Positions 14,001 to 30,686 of a stretch of DNA of 64,000 nucleotides are shown piece after piece; position 1 is the first letter of the stretch; each line of letters opens with the position of its first letter. This DNA comes from Eleginops maclovinus. Its lineage: Eukaryota > Chordata > Actinopteri > Perciformes > Eleginopidae. The notes under the pieces were generated by a model that saw nothing but the letters and a program-made list of their open reading frames with translations, did no database searches and was not told the origin of the DNA. The stretch is from the NCBI RefSeq assembly GCF_036324505.1, contig NC_086366.1:13054427-13118426 (forward strand). Direction: 5' to 3'. Both the position numbers and the translations under genes were made by a program.

Positions 14001-14851
14001 GGAGCAAGAATAGCAGTGTAGGATAGGTAGAGAGGAAGGGTCATGTGAAAGAATGAATATATGTCAGTGAAACTGAGACATCCAAGTAGTGTGGCTTCAT
14101 GTTACACAGGCTGTAACCATGGAGTTCAGAAACACTGCAATAGCTAAATGGAAACTTCGTTAAAGAGAAAACAACACACACACACACACAAATATTTAGA
14201 TAGTACTAAGTTACCTGTACAGTTGGTCTCTGGGAATGCCTTGCTGGGTGATGGTGGTCGACATGACAGATGTGTGCGTGTTTGGGTTGTGTGATGCACA
14301 AGTGTACTGGTGAAGGGACGGTGAGCAGGATACTCTCTGTAGGATGGGAGGGAGATGCTGTCAGATACTACTCCCCTGGGTGCTGGAGGTGGACAAAGCT
14401 CCTGCAAGAAAATAGGGCTAAATGTTGAACAGCATCTACAATAGCCGGCACATATTGTAGATTTCTATAGTATATTTTCAATGAGTAATAGTTTTCTATT
14501 TCAGTGAGAGTAGCATGTGATCAATGACCAGCAACAAAAAAAGGGAAGTTAATATGAGCTACAACTTGAATGCTTCCCGAAAAAATGTCAACATGATTTT
14601 GCCAAGCTCAAGTCAAATATATAAACCATGGACACTTCAGCATACTATCTAGTTCTGCAACATCAACAGGACTGAGTTGTAGCAACTGCTGCTGGGTGAC
14701 TTTTATAGTCCATCTAACTCCCCATAAACGCTGGCTTACACCTTTAACGCTTCAAAATAGGAGTATTTCAAATTAGTGTTAAGTGTAGTAACGTTACAAC
14801 TACCTTCTCGCGCGTAGCATCAGCACCGAGTGTTTTTGACAGCGTCTCCAT
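11027..14851 (-). CDS. cep57: Centrosomal protein of 57 kDa
   Basis: Eleven coding exons on the minus strand in transcription order: 14851-14804, 14401-14215, 13881-13693, 13308-13193, 13037-12909, 12682-12605, 12498-12409, 11946-11866, 11751-11531, 11451-11307, 11212-11027. Every junction is phase-consistent and gives 489 residues from METLSKTLGAD. CEP57 is a pericentriolar and kinetochore-associated scaffold that helps keep centrioles engaged and attaches microtubules. Visible parts are the conserved N-terminal SLPSYREYPAHRPF, the localisation coiled coil starting ILSALRNLQEKIRRLELEK, the linker QPHYRLSLRDVPFVAGT, and the microtubule-binding C-terminal coiled coil ending RPGERSQRNLRLLRDMRAL. 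CEP57L1 is the alternative; the PHYRL..DVPFVAG block and the RNL.LLRDM ending fit CEP57 better. It is divergent from mre11. Confidence 0.9.
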
Positions 14852-15916
14852 TGAAATGTAGTCAATCCACTTTCCCTCGCTTGTGCATACAACGTATTAA
14901 ATTATACTAAATGTTTTAAGGGTGGATTAAAATATAATGACAGCCACATCAAAATTAATTCCGATAAACATCCTGATAGCTAAGCTTCGAGGCTAGGGGT
15001 GCCAGTGCTAATATGGGTTGTCAAAAGAAAACATCACTTGACAAGCAACACAATGAAGGGTTTCGGATGGGTTTGAATGATATATATCAGCTTCGCCCGT
15101 CAGATGTGCTACACAAATACAAGTTAACGTTATGTTTGAGAGAAGGACAAACCGGCGCGACCCGAGTAATAAAACAAACGCTCTTATTTGCTCTTACCGG
15201 AAGTGTAGTTTTTCAACAGCGGAGATTCTACATTTGATAACGAAGATATTTTAAACTAAAACTACAATAACTACCATGCATCTGTTGGAGGCGGGGTGAG
15301 CAAGTCTTGCCGGGATTTTTCTGACATGTTTACAGGTTCATGAGAAGGTGGGTTGCAAAAAGTGTTTCTCACACGTTGTAGCAATAGCAAATACAAATAA
15401 TTATCTTACCTAATGTAAGTTAAGACCTATACAAACAAGTTACATTGTGTTAACTATTGCATTGAGAACTAGCACTCGGAAGACCTGTAGGAAAAGTAAA
15501 AGCTAACGTCAACTTTACTTACCATATTGCTGTTAGCTACGACTTTACTATGATAATTAGCTAGCTAGCTGTCTAAGAATACAACACCATTATGTCGGAA
15601 GTGTATCGTAAAGTGAAAAGTTGGTTAGACTGATGTAAACTTGTTCCTTCAGGGACTCCTGAATAGTATGTCCTCCAAATAGTATGTGTATTAGTCCCCA
15701 GGAAAAGTGTGACATCGGTGGAATTTATATTATCTCCTTAAAAATCAACATTTCATTTGCACTAACAAATAATTACCTATTAGAATTTTTCGTAATGTCC
15801 GATGTGTAAATGTGTCTTTGAATATGTTGTTTAAAAAGATTTTATTATGTGTTTTCTGCAGGAGGAGCCTTTTGCTGACCACCTTTCAATAGTGACATCT
15901 CATTTCCCACATCACC
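14852..15916. promoter_or_regulatory. Shared (bidirectional) promoter region of cep57 and mre11
   Basis: Only 1,065 bp separate the two start codons. There is no TATA box. ETS-family sites occur as ACCGGAAGTG (15196-15205) and CGGAAGTG (15596-15603), plus a CGGAAG near 15477; such sites are typical of housekeeping bidirectional promoters. A possible first mre11 noncoding exon ends at a donor near 15348 (gaag/gtgggt), and the second exon starts after the acceptor at 15861. Confidence 0.6.
15862..15916 (+). other. mre11: mre11 5' UTR part of the first coding exon
   Basis: Sequence between a good acceptor (gttttctgcag, ending 15861) and the ATG at 15917. This implies at least one upstream noncoding exon. 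Confidence 0.5.
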
Positions 15917-18900
15917 ATGTCCTCAGACACCACATTGTGAGTTTGTTTAAGCTTCCCTTAAACCACATATATGGTGATTGTGCTGGTTTGTTTTTAAAAG
16001 GTGTGCCAATGAACAAAGAGTATAGTATATGTGCTGCGTGTTGTAATGGTTGTGTTTGTGTGTGCTTGTTTCTTTTTACTAGGGATGATGATGATACTTT
16101 TAAGATCCTTATTGCTACAGATATTCATCTCGGTTACCTCGAGAAGGATGCTATCCGTGGCAATGACTCTTTTACCACACTTGAGGAAATCTTAAAATGT
16201 GCCAAGACAAATCAGGTACATACAAAAGTTGATAGATGTGTATAACTCCGCAGTAAATCAGATTAATGTATATCTCAGTCGAATAGCCCTAACAAAGTCC
16301 TACTGTTCTCAAAGCACACAGCTTATTCATACTCCTGTGTTTGCCTGCAGGTGGATTTCATCCTGCTGGGTGGGGATTTGTTCCATGAGAACAAGCCGTC
16401 ACGACGATGCCTCCACAGCTGCATCACTATGCTTCGACGATACTGCATGGGAGACAAACCCATAAACTTCAACATTCTCAGTGATCAGACTGTAAACTTT
16501 AACACAACCCAGTCAGTACTGCTTTGTTTGTAAGGTAATTGTATCAAAACCCTGTAAACTTTTTACATTAATGTTGTTATATTTGTGATAAAGGTTTCCA
16601 TGGGTTAACTATCAGGATGAAAACCTGAACATCTCTATTCCTGTGTTCAGCATTCACGGTAATCATGATGACCCAACTGGGGTGAGTGTTGAGTCCATCA
16701 TTAATACGCTTATTTGACACATCATAAGACGTTAATATGCTAATATGCTCATTTGTGTGTGTACACGTTTAAAGTTGTCGGGTTTTTTTCTGTCACTTTA
16801 TTTCTCCTTAAGGCTGAAGGCTTGTGTGCGTTGGATCTGATAAGTGCTTCTGGTCTTGTCAATCACTTTGGTCATTCCCATTCAGTGGAAAAGATTGAGA
16901 TTAGTCCCATCCTCATGCAGAAAGGAATCACCAAGTTAGCCCTATTTGGTCTTGGTAAGTGTCTGTCATATGTATCATGGTAGACTAGTAATATATATAC
17001 TTCATCTATGTTTGTGTTCAGCAAACATTATTGAAAGTATTAGTATTATTATACTTTGGTCTAAATGATGTATTATTGTGTGTGTAGGCTCTATCCCAGA
17101 TGAGCGCTTGTACAGGATGTTCGTCAACAACCAGGTAACCATGCTTCGCCCCAAAGAAGACCAAGATGAGTGGTTTAATCTCTTCACCATCCACCAGAAC
17201 AGGTGTGTGCATGTTTATGTGGTTGGAAAGTTTAAATCAGAGCCAAAAGTCGTACATGATAGAATAGCCACAGAAAATGTCACAGTATTAGACATTAGAT
17301 GTTGTCCTCTGTACATACCGCTTACTGAAAATCTGTTGCGTACTTCCTTGCGATAATGCAAGATTTGTGTGTAAAGAAAAACAAAGGCAGTAAAAGTAAA
17401 ACTAATTTTAAGAAGGTGAAAATAGGCAGGCTTTCATTCATTTTGTTTTCTTCTCGTGCATTATCTCTCAAATACAATACCTGGTGGTTAACGTATATAA
17501 ACAGCTTTATTTTTCCTCTACATCTTGTGTGTTTTTCCTTTGTTTTTCTGTAGGAGTAAGCACGGTCCCACTAACTACATCCCTGAGCAGTTCCTGGATG
17601 ACTTTATTGACTTGGTGGTGTGGGGCCACGAGCATGAGTGTTTGATTGCTCCCACCAGAAATGAACAGCAGCTCTTCTACGTGACACAGCCTGGCAGCTC
17701 TGTAGCCACCTCTCTTTCCCCTGGAGAGGCGATCAAGAAGTACACATGAATACACACACAATGGATAGTATATTCTCAATGTGTATAAGAATAATGTAAG
17801 TAACCATAACACTGTTTGTACGGCTCTAGACACGTAGGGCTGCTGAGGGTAAAGGGTCGCAAGATGAACATGCAAAAGATACCCCTTAAGACGGTGCGCC
17901 AGTTCTTCATCCAAGACGTGGTGCTGGCGGACTACCAAGACATCTTCACACCGGAAACACCCCAGGTCACAAAGAAGATGGAGGACTTGTGCTATGCAAA
18001 GGTAACACTAAAAGTCACAAACAAATGTACAGAACCAGCTCGGTCATTCTCTAATTCACCCTCATCTGTTATCTTAAATTCTTTCTGTCATTTGGTAGGT
18101 CACAGAGATGTTAGAACAAGCAGAAAGAGAAAGGCTTGGTTGTCCGCTCACACCAGAGAAACCCCTTATTCGTCTGAGAGTAAGATGGACACTTTTTCAA
18201 CATGTGCACACACATTCCTATTGCAGTACACAAACTTGTATCCTCTTCACTGCCTTCATCAGGTGGACTATAGCGGGGGCTTTGAACCGTTCAACACTTC
18301 TCGCTTCAGTCAGAAGTTTGTGGACCGTGTAGCCAACCTAAAAGACGTCATTCACTTTCTCAGGCACCGCGAACAGAGGGAGGATAACAAAGGTCTGACA
18401 CACACACACACAGCTGTGGCTCTACAGGTTACACTATTGATTTGGATGCCCAGTATTGTACATTTAGCATGTTTTCATCTTGCTGCTTTTCAGATGAGGT
18501 CAATGTTGATTACGGCAAACTGTTAAAAACCACAGCAGTTGAGGGTCTAAGGGTGGAGGATCTGGTTAAACAGTACTTTGAGGCAACCGAACAGGTACTG
18601 CACACACATGGATTCACATTCAAACACTTACAGGGTGCCATAACACTTTAGTTTTCATCTACTGTTTCTATGTATTCTTTTTTGTGTGTGCATATCTTCT
18701 CAGAACGTGCAGCTGTCCCTCCTGACCGAGCACGGCATGGGGAAGGCAATTCAGGAGTTTGTGGACAAAGATGAGAAGGACGCCATTGAGGAGCTGATTA
18801 CCTACCAGTTAGAGAAGACACAGCTGCACCTCCAAGCCAGAGGAGTGACCACGGAGCAGGATATAGACCTGGAGGTGAGGGGGGGGGGTTGGCATAGAAA

Positions 18901-20772
18901 TTAGGGAAGACTGAGGTGATGTTCTACGTCATTATAAGAGTGCTTATTTTTACATTTTCAGATCCAGCGGTTCAGAGACTCCAAAAAGAACACAACCGAG
19001 GAAGAGAATGAAATCAAAGAAGTAAGTCAATCTTTCACAGAAGCCTGAAGTGTTGTGCTGTCTATTTTGTTTAACTGTGTGGGCTTTATCTCTCAGGCTA
19101 TCAACAGAGCTAAAGCTCACCGTTTGGAGCGTGGGGATGAGCCTGTAGATATCGGTGATCTTGCTATGGAATCTGATGAAGACATGGCCCCATTAGCTGC
19201 CCCGACGCGAGGCAGAGGGCGAGGCGCGAGGGGGCGGGGGAGCCGGGGAAGGGGCAGAGGTGAGTTTATGTATTGTCTGTCACAACCAAAGGCACAGAGA
19301 CATACATAGTAGTAAATAGATGTTGTAAATGTTGTAAATAGTTCATAATCCGGTAAAGGTATTACATAGCATGTTGAATTTAACACAGACTTTAATGAGT
19401 ATCTATGGATTTGTGTCGTTTGATAGAGTGTTTGTAGGAGACTCTCTTTAACAACATAAGAACTGTTCAGTCACATCTTAAAATGATTCAGACCATGTTC
19501 GTACTTTCCCTAGTGAACCTTGGTGTTAAAAGTCCGCATTTAAACATTGGCAGGTCAGTTATACACGAGATGTTTGTCTCTTCGCACTGTCAAAAAATAA
19601 TATAATCAACGTTCTTTAAATGGTACATAACACTTAAATGGGACAGTAAAAAATACGATTTGAATTGGATTCCAATAAATGCAATGCAGCGAAAAATATG
19701 AATATTTATGATGAAGTGCTTCAGGGAGACTTTTTCGAAAGTGTTTATCCGTCCATACAGGTGCAACTGCCTCTGAACCAAAGCCAGCTGGTCGGAGCAG
19801 ATCCCAGAAATCTTCAACAGCAACACAAAGCAGGAGTATTATGCAAGGTGAAGGAGTGTGTGAGTGGGATGATCAATAGAAACACAAGTAAATATTCAGT
19901 AAACAACACTGGTAGGTTTCAAAGAAATCGTATTCTATACCGTTGATAATAAAATGTAAATCAGTTTTCCACCGTAACCCATTCTTCTCATTTTTCAGCA
20001 TTTCAAGCTCCATCACAGAGATCAACTCGACCTGGAGCCAACAATTCCTATGCAGAAGAAGTAAGTCAAGCCTTAATTAACCACAGTCCACGACAGTATG
20101 TTAACTGCATCATCCTCCAACTGTGCTTCTCATTGTTATCCTTCTCCAGATGACCATTGACGACTCGGATGAAGATATTCCTGCAATGAAAACTACCCGC
20201 CCTCCTCCAAGGTATGTCTGTGCTCAGTCTGCAGTGTGACAGTGGGATACATTAAGAAACCTGTACAGACACACAGCTGTTTGTACTGCTTACACCTTCT
20301 CTGCCGCTAACTTCATATTGAAGATGTTTGAGGTGTTTTTGACTCGCATATTTTACCCTGGCTTCTTCTCTTGCTCACCACAGACCAGCATCATCGTCTT
20401 CATCTTTCACCAAGTTCAGCTCTCAGAGCCAGAGCCAGTCGACTAAAGGAGTGGCATTTGATGACAGTGATGATGATGAGGTAAGAAGAGATCAGAGAAA
20501 AGGATGTAGCATGTATCATGAGTGCTGGGGTGTGTTTTTCTCTATTGGTGAAATGTAAATCGGCCTACATTTCATAAAACTGATCTGAAGTCTTAATCTC
20601 TTTTTGTGTTGCATGCTTAGCAAAAATCTACTTAATCCATGTTATATTCACACTGATAATTAAATTAATTGTACCTGATTATCTTAACTTTTTAATCCTT
20701 TTGCTTCTACATTTCTTTCTTTTGTTCATGCAGGATAACCCATTCAAAGGTCCCAGTCGTTCACGGAGATAA
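15917..20772 (+). CDS. mre11: MRE11 double-strand break repair nuclease
   Basis: Nineteen coding exons: 15917-15936, 16083-16215, 16351-16511, 16594-16681, 16813-16954, 17088-17202, 17554-17739, 17830-18001, 18099-18179, 18263-18392, 18494-18594, 18704-18874, 18962-19021, 19097-19259, 19761-19847, 19999-20060, 20150-20211, 20384-20480, 20734-20772. They give 689 residues (human 708). MRE11 is the Mn-dependent exo/endonuclease of the MRE11-RAD50-NBS1 complex, which senses and resects DNA breaks. Phosphoesterase motifs are complete: ATDIHLG (D20, H22), [11 protein letters not shown] (D60), HGNHDDPTG (N128, H129), and WGHEHE. Numbering matches human through this region. The glycine-arginine-rich (GAR) segment ([19 protein letters not shown]) is split by an intron after 19259. 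The acidic tail [12 protein letters not shown] is kept. The donor of exon 7 (gaa/gtacac) is weak but in frame. Confidence 0.96.
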
Positions 20773-26499
<5,727 letters not shown>

Positions 26500-27399
26500 G
26501 ACAAGGGTACATAAGGGAAGGTGAGCACAGGTGTCAAAACAGCAGTGCGCATGGCATTATTTCAGGTGATCGTGATTAAATGATGTAATACATAATTATT
26601 ATTACTATCCGTCCATAACACCAAAGCTAGAACACTTAAGCCATGTATAAAACATGGAGAATACAATGCCTATCCTTGGGAGGAGCCCCACAAGGATTAC
26701 AGATTGTTCACACATTGAACATGGTTTGCCATTATGAGTTCACACGTTACACCCATGTGCATTCCTGCAACGTAAACTGCAGGTGTTTCCCATAACCTGT
26801 TATGGGACAGACTCCTCAATCCCACCATGAAAAGGATATATTTTAAATGTATGGTAGCCTACTGTTGGGTGTAATATGGCAGTGTCTATTGGGACATGCA
26901 AGTCTTCCATTCAAATGCAACTGATATTGTAGAGACAGAACAGTAATCCTATGTAGGATACTTGAGTGATGTTACTGAAGTATCGTCCTGAAGGATCAGC
27001 TGTATCGCTGTTGCACAATTGCATCCAGTGCATTGTGTGTAGGAAAATTACAAAATGAATGACAGTAGTTATGTCCCAATAGGCAACAGGTAGATGAGGC
27101 AGCATCCTTCAAAGCTATGTTCCCCACCCTTTTCTGATTTTGACCCTTTCAAACAAATGTTTATGAGTAATTGAGTGATTTTCCCCTCGTATTACTTAAA
27201 AAATGAAAATATTTGTTGTTGTTGTTTCAAGTCAGTGATGATTACTTGATTACAAACACCTGGGTATATTAATTCATAACTGTGCTTGAGACTCACTTTA
27301 CATTTATTTAAACCTGCAAACACTTTGCTTATGTTAAATTAAAGTTAACAGAAGCACTTCAGTTATGTTTTCATGAAGCGTTCAAGGACTAGGCTAACA

Positions 27400-27535
27400 T
27401 CGGAATTGTAAGTCCGGCCGTAACATTTGCTAGTTAGCTTCCAACGTAAATCTCAGTGCGGCGGCCCGGGGCGAACATTCGGCGAAACATTGCTAATTTG
27501 ATGCTCGTGTTGATAAAAAGCTGCGACTCTCGGTA
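27400..27535 (+). promoter_or_regulatory. Candidate promoter and 5' noncoding exon
   Basis: A locally GC-rich stretch (gtgcggcggcccggggcg) in otherwise AT-rich DNA. It ends with a consensus plus-strand donor (ctctcg/gtaagt) at about 27534. It could be the first exon of the gene at 36779, or mark divergent transcription with tmprss4. Inferred from composition and splice signal only. Confidence 0.3.
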
Positions 27536-27839
27536 AGTAGTTTTCACATTTTAGTGTTGTGACTTGTTTAGCATGTTTGCTTTGAATAACCACAGGTAAA
27601 TATACTGACGTTGTTGAGTTGGGGTTTGTTTGAACTCCGAGGCTTCACTACTGCTTGATTGCGGTCAACTATCTATTGCAGGGGCTATCGATAAGCTAGT
27701 TTATCGTGTTTATGGTAGGCCTCGTATCGTAGCTCCCACACACAGGATGAATGTTAAACCACCATGCCATGTTATCTGTTTGAGGTTTAAACAGGACACG
27801 TAGGTGGTCACTTGTGGGCTTCTTTACTTTGGAGTTAGG

Positions 27840-28480
27840 CATGGTGTTTAGTAACTAAGTACTGTATTTAAGTACAATTTGAGGTACTTGTATTTTTCCA
27901 GTTTATGCTACTTTGTACTTCTAGTCCACTACAATTCAGAGGTAATTATTGTACTTTTAGTTACTTTGCAGATAATGATAAACAATAGGATCTTAAAACT
28001 CTTAAAACCGACTTTAGTGACACCTGGTTCAAATTCGCATGCTACCCAGCAGTAAATAAAGTAATTGAAAATAGTTCCACCATAACCAGCTTGATAAACA
28101 CTTCAATACATCAATAATTATAAACAAAACATATAATGTGTAGCCTATGTTTTGTTTTTTGTTATTTATTTTCCTCTTTGTACATACAATCAGCACGAAC
28201 CACTGTCTCATTCGTATTTGGATATTGTGCTTTCCATTCCTAAATGACAAACACTAATTATGCATGGTCGAAACGCAACAAAAAGATTTTCGATTTGAAA
28301 ACAGCTGCCTTCTGCTGCCAAAGCAATGCTATGAGACACTATTGTCAAATTCATATCACAATACTTTGTCAATTTGACACATTGTATTATACAACGATCG
28401 ATTATACCCACTTTAAAGTAATATAATGAGTTCACTTTCTACTTTTTACATTAAGCATTTACTTTTTCGGTGACTTATGT
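27840..28480. repeat. Degenerate widespread teleost interspersed repeat
   Basis: The stretch agtactgtatttaagtaca followed by gaggtacttgtat, atgctactttgtacttcta and ccactacaattcagaggtaa is the decayed form of a repeat common in fish genomes, built of TACTT/AAGTA motifs. Related TACTTTTT motifs continue to about 28480. I recall the family by pattern but cannot name it. Confidence 0.5.
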
Positions 28481-28561
28481 GATGTGATCTCATATTTCCT
28501 ATCTCTATGAGTAGGTGAGAGTGAATGCACCATTTCAAAGTGAACTATGGTAATTTGAGTG

Positions 28562-28620
28562 CTATCAGAATTAGAAATCCTTTATTTGTCCCAAAGCTAG
28601 GATAATTACAAGGATAGGCC
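28562..28620 (+). repeat. LINE-tail-like fragment
   Basis: tcagaattagaaatccttta followed by tttgtccc resembles the conserved ending of fish non-LTR retroelements, which usually reads like TCAGAATCAGAAATACTTTATT. Only a short piece; family uncertain. Confidence 0.3.
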
Positions 28621-30612
28621 TACACCTGCTGTGTTGTCCAAATCTAGGCTAGCTGCGCCTCAGACATCAATTGAATGTGGAAATTGCAGTGAAAAACTTT
28701 ATATAGTTATTTCCTACTGAAATACTAAAACTGAACCCGTTTCCTGTTTTGTAGCTGTTCACATGTTCTGTGTTATCCGTGCTCTCTTGGTTAATCTCCT
28801 AGTTGGTATATGGATAGTGTGGCATGTTTTTGGTGAGAGGTGAATACGTTTCATTCTGTAGTATTATAGCCCATGTATCACATCTGTATGGTGGATGATT
28901 TGCCTATTTCAATGATTTAAATAGATATAGGTAGGTATAGTTACTGACGGTTTAAGGAGCACTTTTTGTCTACATACTCTTCCTCCTTTGTCCTGTGCTC
29001 ACAGCTTTTCATTCGTTGTTTGAATGACAAACATATTTAGAGTGGCGTTTATGTCTGTTGACTTGTTTGAAATTGATTGCAGAAACTTCTGTGACTCAAT
29101 GAGGAAATGCCAGAAACATTAAGCTAAGCAAAGCAACTAATAGGGACCCTGTTTTACGCTGTTCCCCTTGTTCTCACTTCTGCTTTTAAGTTTTAGGTAA
29201 AATCCTGTATTTGCATTTTTGTTAAATTTAAGTCCCTTGATACTGTTGTTTGCATGATTATAGCAAAAATATATTTTGTATCATGTTTAAATACACATAT
29301 TATTGGTTAAGTAATCCAGTGCCGCTTAAATCAGTGTTGTTTCTTTCCCAATGCCCCCTACGCACACAATATCTATGCGTTTAGTTGTTGCTCTTGTAAT
29401 TAATCTGCTAATAAGGAGAGAAAAACAGAGTAAAGAAAGTTAAAGATGAATTATTGGATGGATATTTTTTTTATTATGAATTATTTTGGCCTTGATCATT
29501 GTATACTAAAATATTATCTGATATCATTACAACACTTGATACATTGTTGGCTAAACATGCATTTAAAGCTTTTCTCCGATAAAATAACTGTTTCACATCC
29601 ACAGTGGGCTGTTGTCGGATGCAACAACGAAGCAAAGTGTGTAAACACCAAAACACGGGCTAAGTTTTTTGTTGGTCAGGTTTTTTGTTTTTTTTTGGAG
29701 GTGCAGCTGAGAGACTCTTATATGAGACAGCTTTTCAAATTATATGGTACAACTCATAGCATGAAAGCTGCAATGTCAAAGACCCAGAAACTTTGTTATT
29801 TACTCTACATAGGCTATTTGTCATATCACTCTCTGGAAACAAGAAAATGTTTCACTTGTCCATTTAGCCCTGCAGCATTTTATTATCTAACATACGTTGT
29901 TTTCACTTATAGTAAAAATACTGTTTTGTTTCATATTTGTCTGTAACAATATACGTTACACTTTATGTAACAGGGTATAACGTGATTCTAAGATACCATC
30001 TCTTTTCAAATTCCAAATAGGTTGTTAAGTTGTTTGTAAGTGACGTGCAGTTTCACCTTATATTACATGCCATACTGTACAGTTTAAGAAGCCTAAAAAG
30101 ATCTTAGTTTAAAAACATGCACAATAGTCCCACAACAATTGCTCTATGTGAACAAATTGTTTAATTTTAAAATGTGATTATTAAAACCCAGCCTCAAAAG
30201 AGTCATACAGACTTTTCTCGTATACCAGGAAGCTTAGTGGGAAAAAAATCATTGGTAGGAACTAGGTCTTCATCAAAACAATATTAATTGAATAGACATA
30301 GAGGAATAAAGGCGAGATGCATGATACATGGTTTGCTAACCTGCAAAACCAGAAAGAAGGTCATGTTACCGAGAGTGGACAAACACATACCGGGACAAAA
30401 CAAGTTCTGTTTTGTCACACCATGACATATACAGTATTAATAGTGTCTTCTGGGAAGTCATAATTTGTACCATGACTAACATTTGCAAGATTTATGATAT
30501 GATTTTATGATACCTTGAAATCAACCGATAGCGAAGCATTTCCACATCTCACGTCTCTCTCTTCTGCAGAACGAGCTAATGTGATAAGCCTGATTTTGTT
30601 TCTGTTTTCAGA

Positions 30613-30686
30613 TTAACCCATAGCCAGTAAACCCGGCGTTAGTAGGAACCAGACCTGAAAAAGTATAACTGGGTCAGCCCTAACAG
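30613..30686 (+). other. Candidate noncoding internal exon
   Basis: A 74-bp block bounded by a strong acceptor (ctgttttcag) and a donor (ctaacag/gtaaaa). It has no useful frame, so if real it is a 5' UTR exon, perhaps linking the 27.4 kb stretch to the coding gene at 36779. RNA data would be needed. Confidence 0.25.

Noticed and set aside
29446..29946. 166-codon open frame
   Set aside because: AT-rich composition, Tyr/Phe/Leu-rich translation, no known family and no splice context.
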